Below, in pieces: positions 6,968 to 10,488 of a stretch of 10,488 nucleotides of DNA. The position numbers and the translations under genes were made by a program. Origin of the DNA: Eggerthellaceae bacterium (lineage in GTDB: Bacteria > Actinomycetota > Coriobacteriia > Coriobacteriales > Eggerthellaceae); assembly GCA_017559045.1 (NCBI GenBank), contig JAFYTB010000046.1:1-10488 (forward strand), in the 5' to 3' direction. The notes below the pieces were generated by a model. It searched no databases. It was not told the origin of the DNA and saw only the letters and a list, made by a program, of their open reading frames with translations. The stretch's first letter is position 1. Each line of letters opens with the position of its first letter.

Positions 6968-6995
6968 CTTGTCGGCATGAGGTAGAATTTTCTAC
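6960..6995 (+). promoter_or_regulatory. Probable secG promoter with a palindrome at the -10 box
   Basis: TTGCGT (6960-6965), a 17-bp spacer and TAGAAT (6983-6988) form a plausible sigma-70-type promoter; the -10 matches 5 of 6. The -10 lies in a perfect dyad, GTAGAA-TT-TTCTAC (6982-6995), which could bind a repressor or be chance. The -35 lies in the last codons of gpmI. This would allow secG to be expressed apart from the glycolytic genes. Confidence 0.45.
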
Positions 6996-7033
6996 TTGCG
7001 TATTGGTATTTATATTTGAAAGAAGAGATCACT

Positions 7034-7285
7034 TTGAACGCTCTGCTTATCATTCTTATTCTTCTGCTGATTGTTTCTGGCGCTGGCCTGATCGTTTTCG
7101 TTCTTCTTCATTCCGGTAAGGGAACGGGCATCAGCGACATGATCGCTAGCTCCATGTACTCCAACCAGACCGGCACGGGTATCGTTGAGAAGAACCTCGA
7201 CCGCATCACCATCGTGTGCGCCATCGTCTTCATGATCGTTCTCCTCATCCTCATGGTTGTGTATCCTTCTGGCTCTATTGGCTAG
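7034..7285 (+). CDS. secG: Preprotein translocase subunit SecG
   Basis: A small membrane subunit of the SecYEG channel that assists SecA-driven protein export. The protein is 83 residues, typical for the family, with two membrane helices (about 3-25 and 58-77) joined by a cytoplasmic loop. The diagnostic LLHSGKGTGISD after helix 1 matches the family pattern L-x-SGKG-x-G. TTG 7034 is chosen as the start because AGAAGAGA (7021-7028) lies 5 nt upstream; an in-frame TTG at 7016 lacks a site. SecG directly downstream of gap-pgk-tpi-gpm is a recurrent Gram-positive gene order. The gene has its own likely promoter and is closed by a strong terminator. Confidence 0.95.
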   Translation: MNALLIILILLLIVSGAGLIVFVLLHSGKGTGISDMIASSMYSNQTGTGIVEKNLDRITIVCAIVFMIVLLILMVVYPSGSIG

Positions 7286-7314
7286 AACCTGTTCGAGAAC
7301 ATAGCTTTCCGAAG

Positions 7315-7346
7315 CGCCTCCTTGGAAAACCAAGGAGGCGTTTTTT
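7315..7346 (+). terminator. Strong intrinsic terminator after secG
   Basis: CGCCTCCTTGG (7315-7325) pairs perfectly with CCAAGGAGGCG (7330-7340) around an AAAA loop, followed by six T (7341-7346). It ends the glycolysis-secG transcription unit. The first base of the adjacent repeat array is the last T of its T-run. Confidence 0.95.
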
Positions 7347-7516
7347 GTGTCAGATAAGGGACGGAGTTAGGTGACACATTTTGCTCGTAGCATGTGTCAC
7401 ATTTTGTGTCAGATAAGGGACGGAGTTAGCTGACACATGTGTCAGATAGGGGACGGAGTTGAGTGACACAGGGGATGGAGTTAGGTGGCACATCGGGAAT
7501 GAAGTTGGGTGACATA
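7346..7516. repeat. Direct array of a 33-bp repeat: three full and two decayed units
   Basis: Three 33-bp units, at 7346-7378, 7405-7437 and 7438-7470, each begin TGTGTCA and end TGACACA, which are inverted copies of each other. The core is GATAAGGGACGGAGTTAGG with a few changes. Two units without a 5' end follow: 7471-7492 (GGGGATGGAGTTAGG, then TGGCACA) and about 7494-7516 (more diverged). Units 1 and 2 are separated by 26 bp that contain an extra TGTGTCA (7393-7399); units 2-5 are nearly head-to-tail. From memory, similar GGGGACGGAGT/TGACACA repeats occur scattered in many bacteria near IS200-like Y1 (REP-associated) transposases; this was not searched. No transposase is present here. Confidence 0.85.
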
Positions 7517-7530
7517 TCTTGCAAGTAGGG

Positions 7531-7563
7531 TGCGTTATCTGGCTCCGTTCTTTACCTGAGACA
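7531..7563 (-). repeat. Diverged inverted 33-bp copy closing the repeat array
   Basis: Read on the minus strand, 7531-7563 aligns without gaps to the 33-bp unit, with 24 of 33 identical by hand count, including CTCCGT and ACCTGAGACA on the plus strand. It faces the direct copies, so the whole 218-bp segment (7346-7563) is bounded by inverted ends, as in a MITE or REPIN-like element. It ends 2 bp before the conserved upstream palindrome of the tRNA-Leu promoter. Confidence 0.6.
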
Positions 7564-7565
7564 AT

Positions 7566-7618
7566 TTTTCAAAAAAATTGAAAATAGTTCTTGTGCTAAA
7601 AATTCGTTGTGCTAAACT
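7566..7618 (+). promoter_or_regulatory. tRNA-Leu promoter with upstream palindrome
   Basis: TTGTGC (7591-7596), 16 bp, TAAACT (7613-7618) form the core promoter, 21 bp before the mature tRNA. Upstream is an A/T-rich palindrome, TTTTCAA (7566-7572), 5 bp, TTGAAAA (7578-7584), ending exactly 6 bp before the -35. The same arrangement precedes the tRNA-Val promoter. It sits where an UP element or an activator would. Confidence 0.6.
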
Positions 7619-7639
7619 AATCGTCGCTGCAAAACGCAC

Positions 7640-7726
7640 GTCGGAGTGGTGGAACGGCAGACACGCTAGCTTGAGGTGCTAGTGCCCGTAACGGGTGTGC
7701 GGGTTCAAATCCCGCCTCCGACACCA
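7640..7726 (+). tRNA. tRNA-Leu (GAG)
   Basis: Acceptor GTCGGAG (7640-7646) pairs with CTCCGAC (7716-7722); discriminator A; CCA encoded (7724-7726). The anticodon stem CTAGC/GCTAG encloses TTGAGGT, giving anticodon GAG. A long variable arm (CCCGTAACGGG) marks a class II tRNA, as required for Leu. The T-arm GCGGGTTCAAATCCCGC is canonical. Total 87 nt. Confidence 0.97.
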
Positions 7727-7736
7727 GAACACACTG

Positions 7737-7762
7737 AGAGTCGCCAAATGGCGACTCTTTTT
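7737..7762 (+). terminator. Terminator after tRNA-Leu
   Basis: AGAGTCGCC (7737-7745) pairs with GGCGACTCT (7750-7758) around AAAT, with TTTTTGTTTT following. A 9-bp stem and good U-tract make the tRNA-Leu unit monocistronic. Confidence 0.92.
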
Positions 7763-7826
7763 GTTTTCCGGGGTTGTACTTGGGGAACTGGGGTTTGATC
7801 GACAAACTTGTTTGTGAAACGTGCAA

Positions 7827-7915
7827 GCTTAACCCCTGTCTTCCAAGCGACGCGCCGTTTCGCTTCTAGAGTAGAATGCTTGGAAATTAAGCACCGCGAA
7901 GAACAGGGGGTAAGC
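7827..7915 (+). promoter_or_regulatory. 13-bp inverted repeat that can sequester the HAD gene's ribosome binding site
   Basis: GCTTAACCCCTGT (7827-7839) pairs with ACAGGGGGTAAGC (7903-7915) at 12 of 13 positions; the right arm holds the SD AGGGGG (7905-7910) and abuts the GTG start. Inside are a second perfect repeat, TTCCAAGC (7841-7848)/GCTTGGAA (7878-7885), and an alternative GCTTAA (7827-7832)/TTAAGC (7887-7892). A -10-like TAGAAT at 7872-7877 lies between the arms, without a clear -35. A transcript from outside would hide the SD; one starting inside would not. Confidence 0.5.
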
Positions 7916-8623
7916 GTGGCGGTCAAGGCGGTCTTCTTCGATGTTGGATCTACGCTGCTGTATCCCTCTCCTGGCGTTCCCGAGACCTTTACGGCGGCTG
8001 CTTGCTCGCGTGGTCACTCTGTAAGCCTCGAGGAGGCTCGTAGGTATATGCCCCTTGCGGATGCTCACTACGATCGCGAGTACGCTACCAACGGCGATTT
8101 CTGGTGCTCCCACGATCAAGCCACTGCGGTTTGGAAGGACATGTACAAGATTCTCGCGTGCGAGCTTGGTTTGGCCCACGATGCTCATGGGATTGCGGAA
8201 GACACCCACGCTCAGTATCGACGTGCTCATCACTGGGGTGTGTATGAGGATGTTTTACCGTGCCTTCAGGGTCTGAAAGCAGCCGGGCTTCGTTTGGGCA
8301 TTATTTCTAATTGGGATGCCGAGCTTGGTCTTCTTATCGATGAGCTTAAGTTGGGTCATTTCTTTGATGCAGTGTTTCCTTCCGCGGCGGTGGGTCTCAG
8401 GAAGCCGGATCCTCGAATCTTCGAGAAAGCGCTGGGGGAGTTTGGGGTATCAGCCGAAGAGGCGGTTCATGTTGGCGACTTGCCTGAGGCTGATGGTGCG
8501 GCTGCTCGAGTCGGCATTAGACCTATCATCATTGACCGTAAGGGTTTGCACTCGGATTGCGGCTTTACAACGGTTTCTTCGCTGCAAAATTTGGTGAGTG
8601 AAATAAATTTTCAAAAATCTTGA
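7916..8623 (+). CDS. HAD-superfamily hydrolase, HDHD3/dehalogenase-like
   Basis: A cytosolic haloacid dehalogenase-fold protein, most likely a phosphatase of unknown substrate. It has 235 residues from GTG 7916, chosen because AGGGGG lies 5 nt upstream and the family begins right before FFDVGST; in-frame starts further up would add a non-homologous leader. Motif I is FFDVGST with nucleophile Asp9; the usual second Asp two residues on is Gly11. Motif II is IISNWD (Ser131), motif III is LRKPDPRIF (Lys163), and motif IV is HVGDLPEAD (Asp188, Asp193). The alpha-helical cap occupies about 20-110. It stands alone between two tRNA units, so context gives no substrate. Its last codons and stop overlap the palindrome upstream of the tRNA-Val promoter. 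Confidence 0.88.
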   Translation: MAVKAVFFDVGSTLLYPSPGVPETFTAAACSRGHSVSLEEARRYMPLADAHYDREYATNGDFWCSHDQATAVWKDMYKILACELGLAHDAHGIAEDTHAQYRRAHHWGVYEDVLPCLQGLKAAGLRLGIISNWDAELGLLIDELKLGHFFDAVFPSAAVGLRKPDPRIFEKALGEFGVSAEEAVHVGDLPEADGAAARVGIRPIIIDRKGLHSDCGFTTVSSLQNLVSEINFQKS

Positions 8624-8660
8624 AAATAGTGCTTGCCAAGAAAACTGGTTATGTTAATAT
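8608..8660 (+). promoter_or_regulatory. tRNA-Val/Gly/Cys cluster promoter with upstream palindrome
   Basis: TTGCCA (8633-8638), 16 bp, TAATAT (8655-8660) form the core promoter. TTTTCAA (8608-8614), 5 bp, TTGAAAA (8620-8626) precedes it, ending 6 bp before the -35, as at tRNA-Leu; the following TAGTnCTTG also matches. The palindrome covers the HAD stop codon (8621-8623). Confidence 0.6.
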
Positions 8661-8704
8661 ATTTCCTCGCCGACGCGATAGCGAATCGGCACTGAAGGAA
8701 GCTT

Positions 8705-8779
8705 GGGCGTTTAGCTCAGGGGGAGAGCACTACCTTGACACGGTAGGGGCCACAAGTTCAAATCTTGTAACGCCCACCA
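8705..8779 (+). tRNA. tRNA-Val (GAC)
   Basis: Acceptor GGGCGTT (8705-8711) pairs with AACGCCC (8769-8775), discriminator A, encoded CCA. The anticodon stem CTACC/GGTAG holds TTGACAC, anticodon GAC. The T-arm ACAAGTTCAAATCTTGT is canonical. First gene of a four-tRNA cluster. Confidence 0.97.
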
Positions 8780-8794
8780 TTTTTCCTTTAGCTT

Positions 8795-8870
8795 GCGGAC
8801 GTGGCTCAGCTGGTAGAGCACAACCTTGCCAAGGTTGGGGTCGCGGGTTCGAACCCCGTCGTCCGCTCCA
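8795..8870 (+). tRNA. tRNA-Gly (GCC), copy 1
   Basis: Acceptor GCGGACG (8795-8801) pairs with CGTCCGC (8860-8866), discriminator T, encoded CCA. The anticodon stem CAACC/GGTTG holds TTGCCAA, anticodon GCC. It is 15 bp after tRNA-Val, in the same transcript. Identical to the copy at 9025-9100. Confidence 0.97.
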
Positions 8871-8879
8871 TTGCTTGCT

Positions 8880-8902
8880 AAGGGCCGGGTAACCGGCCCT
8901 TT
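8880..8902 (+). terminator. Hairpin inside the tRNA cluster, weak terminator
   Basis: AAGGGCCGG (8880-8888) pairs with CCGGCCCTT (8893-8901) around GTAA. The stem is strong, but the U-tract is only TTTC before A-rich sequence. I see no promoter before tRNA-Cys, so this is either a partial terminator or a processing/spacer structure. Confidence 0.5.
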
Positions 8903-8923
8903 CAAAAAGCAGCGACGCTAGGT

Positions 8924-8997
8924 GGCGAAGTGGCCAAGTGGTAAGGCAGAGGCCTGCAAAGCCTTCACCCCCGGTTCGAATCCGGGCTTCGCCTCCA
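8924..8997 (+). tRNA. tRNA-Cys (GCA)
   Basis: Acceptor GGCGAAG (8924-8930) pairs with CTTCGCC (8987-8993). Discriminator U73 is the Cys identity base; CCA is encoded (8995-8997). The anticodon loop CTGCAAA gives GCA. T-arm CCCGGTTCGAATCCGGG. Confidence 0.97.
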
Positions 8998-9024
8998 CCC
9001 TTTTAGGGTTTGTCAATTTAATAT

Positions 9025-9100
9025 GCGGACGTGGCTCAGCTGGTAGAGCACAACCTTGCCAAGGTTGGGGTCGCGGGTTCGAACCCCGTCGTCCGCTCCA
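9025..9100 (+). tRNA. tRNA-Gly (GCC), copy 2
   Basis: Base-for-base identical to copy 1 at 8795-8870, with the same acceptor, anticodon GCC and encoded CCA. The flanks differ, so the duplication is old or kept identical by gene conversion. Last tRNA of the cluster. Confidence 0.97.
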
Positions 9101-9110
9101 CGAATTCTTC

Positions 9111-9135
9111 GCCCACCAAATCGGTGGGCTTTTTT
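9111..9135 (+). terminator. Terminator of the tRNA cluster
   Basis: GCCCACC (9111-9117) pairs with GGTGGGC (9123-9129) around AAATC, followed by six T (9130-9135). Confidence 0.93.
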
Positions 9136-9308
9136 ATTTCTATAAGTACTTTCATGTGTAAATAATTTAGCTAATCTATTCGGCTTATTCGGTCGGCCTG
9201 TTGCATGGAGTGTGGCCGTCGATTTTTGTCGGATCTCGCTCCCCTTTGTGTTTGAGCTCGGTGTCGGGTGCGATTGTCGGCATTTCGTGATTCTTCGATC
9301 GTCGTTCA
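9136..9308. other. Intergenic stretch with no recognised feature
   Basis: No ORF with a ribosome binding site, no RNA gene and no repeat recognised in the 173 bp between the tRNA-cluster terminator and the terC promoter. Confidence 0.5.
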
Positions 9309-9337
9309 TTGATGAGCTACTTCCTCTGGGTTATCAT
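9309..9337 (+). promoter_or_regulatory. terC promoter
   Basis: TTGATG (9309-9314), 17 bp, TATCAT (9332-9337): 4/6 and 5/6 matches with ideal spacing. Transcription would start near 9344, at the 5' edge of the riboswitch-like element, which supports both calls. Confidence 0.7.
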
Positions 9338-9344
9338 GCATTCT

Positions 9345-9434
9345 GCCCATGGGGGAGTAGTTGGCACGCGTGCGTGCGATGCGTCAACATACATGGCGGT
9401 GCGGCTCCAAGCGAGCATCAAGCCGTCTGGCGTA
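9345..9434 (+). promoter_or_regulatory. yybP-ykoY family (Mn2+) riboswitch, probable
   Basis: The conserved loop GGGGAGTAG of this family is at 9352-9360. The second conserved patch, GTCAACATAC, is at 9383-9392. TTGG (9361-9364) and CCAA (9407-9410) can pair to enclose the middle, followed by AGCGAGCA, the counterpart of the family's GCAAGAC. The closing P1 helix is not clear by eye (ATG/CAT at best), so edges are approximate. Known members sense Mn2+ and switch on Mn2+ exporters, including TerC/YkoY proteins, as here. Confidence 0.75.
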
Positions 9435-9446
9435 TCTTAATTAACG

Positions 9447-9504
9447 AGACTCATGGCGTAGGCTGTAAGCGAGTTCGCTACGTCTACGCCGTGAGTCTTT
9501 TTTT
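9447..9504 (+). terminator. Long intrinsic terminator, riboswitch expression platform
   Basis: GACTCATGGCGTAG (9448-9461) pairs with CTACGCCGTGAGTC (9484-9497) over 14 bp with one G-U; a small hairpin, AGCGA/TCGCT, fills the loop. Seven T follow (9498-9504). TGGCGTA occurs both at 9428-9434 (end of the aptamer) and in the terminator's 5' arm (9454-9460), so the earlier copy can compete for TACGCC and prevent termination. A separate hairpin, GGACTCC/GGAGTCC (9516-9536), lies between this and the terC ribosome binding site. Confidence 0.88.
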
Positions 9505-9557
9505 GTGAGAGGAGCGGACTCCACGGTTTGGAGTCCTCATAGTTAGGAGCAGTTGAA

Positions 9558-10364
9558 GTGGATCTTTCGATTTTCCTTACGGCCGAGGCATGGATCAGCC
9601 TTCTTACGCTGATTTTCCTTGAGATTGTTCTTGGCGTGGACAACCTTGTGTTTATTTCCATTACTACGGATCGCCTGCCCGAGGATAAGCAGCCCATCGG
9701 TCGCAAGCTCGGTCTTGCCGGTGCGCTTGTCATGCGTGTGGTCTTCCTCTGCTTCGCTTCTTATCTGGTTCACATGACCGAGCCGCTCTTCGTCATTAAC
9801 CTCGGTATCTTCGAGCATGGTCTTTCTGTTCGTGATCTCGTGCTCCTGGTTGGCGGTGCTTACCTTATCTACAAGGGCATCTCCGAGCTGCGCGAGGTGC
9901 TTTCCCTGTCTGAGCTGAAGGCTGAGCACTCTGAGGAGCATGCATCGAAGCATCGCATTGGCCTGCCTCAGGCCATTGGCACCATCATGGTGATGGACCT
10001 CGTCTTCTCCATTGACTCCGTTATTACCGCTGTCGGTATGGCTGAGCATCTCATCATCATGATCATTGCCGTCATGGTTGCCGTTCTCATCATGATGATC
10101 TTCATCGATCCCATCTCCAACTTCATCAACAGCCATCCCCAGATGAAGATCCTTGCTCTTACCTTCATCGTTGCAATTGGTGTGCTGCTTGTTCTCGACT
10201 CTATGGCTATTCATTCTGGTATCGAGGTTCTCGATATGCATATGGAGAAGCTCATGGTCTACTTCGCAATGGTGTTCTCTGTTGTTCTCGAGCTTATTCA
10301 GATGAAGTTCCTCTCGAACAAGGAGGCTTACCTGAAGGAGCTTTCCGAGGGTAAGGCTGAGTAA
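9558..10364 (+). CDS. TerC-family integral membrane protein, likely Mn2+ exporter (YkoY-like)
   Basis: TerC/YkoY proteins are inner-membrane proteins implicated in manganese export and in metal loading of exported enzymes; the name comes from tellurite resistance. The protein has 268 residues and many hydrophobic helices. The two family signatures are EIVLGVDN (Glu22, Asp28) and MDLVFSIDSV (Asp147, Asp153), the membrane acidic residues thought to bind metal. A charged, His-rich cytoplasmic stretch (about 110-134, SELKAEHSEEHASKH) separates the halves. C-terminal MKFLSNKEAYLKELSEGKAE is polar. Start GTG 9558 follows AGGAG (9545-9549) with 8-nt spacing. The probable Mn2+ riboswitch upstream supports a manganese role. 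The family and topology are secure; the transported ion is inferred. Confidence 0.93.
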   Translation: MDLSIFLTAEAWISLLTLIFLEIVLGVDNLVFISITTDRLPEDKQPIGRKLGLAGALVMRVVFLCFASYLVHMTEPLFVINLGIFEHGLSVRDLVLLVGGAYLIYKGISELREVLSLSELKAEHSEEHASKHRIGLPQAIGTIMVMDLVFSIDSVITAVGMAEHLIIMIIAVMVAVLIMMIFIDPISNFINSHPQMKILALTFIVAIGVLLVLDSMAIHSGIEVLDMHMEKLMVYFAMVFSVVLELIQMKFLSNKEAYLKELSEGKAE

Positions 10365-10392
10365 GCGAACCTCCTTTTGCGCGTTATTTAGT

Positions 10393-10435
10393 GGGGCCTT
10401 CGAGTGCGGTCGATGACGACTGGCTCGAAGGCCTC
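10393..10435 (+). terminator. Hairpin after terC, probable terminator
   Basis: GGGGCCTTCGAG (10393-10404) pairs with CTCGAAGGCCTC (10424-10435) over 12 bp with one G-U; an inner GTCG/CGAC stem lies in the loop. The following TTGTGTTAT is a poor U-tract. Further right, CCCTC (10467-10471) and GAGGG (10483-10487) start another possible hairpin cut by the window edge. Confidence 0.6.
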
Positions 10436-10488
10436 TTGTGTTATGGGCGTACGGGTCTGCAGGAAGCCCTCAGAGCCTCTCAGAGGGG

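Noticed and set aside
7346..7516. Possible CRISPR array from regularly repeated 33-bp units
   Set aside because: Units are mostly head-to-tail with no similar-length unique spacers, they decay quickly, one copy is inverted, and no cas gene is present.
7808..7915. Upstream start for the HAD protein at 7808
   Set aside because: Adds 36 residues not seen in the family and bypasses the clear SD before GTG 7916.
9212..9508. 98-codon plus-strand frame upstream of terC
   Set aside because: It runs through the promoter, riboswitch and terminator, and has no ribosome binding site or homology-like features.

Overview
The window looks like a chromosomal segment of a moderately high-GC Gram-positive bacterium, most likely a Coriobacteriia (Eggerthellaceae/Atopobiaceae-like) actinobacterium. 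The grounds are the glycolytic cluster ending in secG, frequent GTG and TTG starts, codon style, and CCA encoded in the tRNA genes. This placement is an inference; no 16S or marker search was possible.

Bases 1-1830 are mobile or decayed DNA. The 3' part of a group II intron (reverse transcriptase/maturase/HNH protein, then RNA domains V and VI) sits inside a phage tail-tube-like gene. That gene is followed by a tail assembly chaperone gene that loses its frame partway, so this is a prophage remnant. Bases 1830-2305 hold no convincing gene but carry several inverted repeats just upstream of the glycolytic cluster.

Bases 2306-7346 are a lower-glycolysis cluster: a GAPDH homologue, phosphoglycerate kinase, triosephosphate isomerase, cofactor-independent phosphoglycerate mutase, then secG with its own likely promoter and a strong terminator. 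The GAPDH homologue is odd. The universally conserved catalytic Cys aligns with Ser152, and several phosphate-site residues are also changed, although the Rossmann motif, catalytic His and the C-terminal fold signatures are kept. A terminator-like hairpin separates it from pgk.

Bases 7346-7563 are an array of a 33-bp repeat ending in a full-length inverted copy. Next come tRNA-Leu(GAG) with its terminator, a HAD-superfamily hydrolase whose ribosome binding site can be buried by a long inverted repeat, and a cluster of tRNA-Val(GAC), tRNA-Gly(GCC), tRNA-Cys(GCA) and a second identical tRNA-Gly(GCC). The two tRNA promoters share a palindrome, TTTTCAA-N5-TTGAAAA, exactly 6 bp upstream of the -35 box; at the second promoter it overlaps the HAD stop codon.

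Bases 9309-10364 are a TerC-family membrane protein gene behind a promoter, a probable yybP-ykoY (Mn2+) riboswitch and a long intrinsic terminator with a candidate antiterminator strand. A further hairpin follows the gene.
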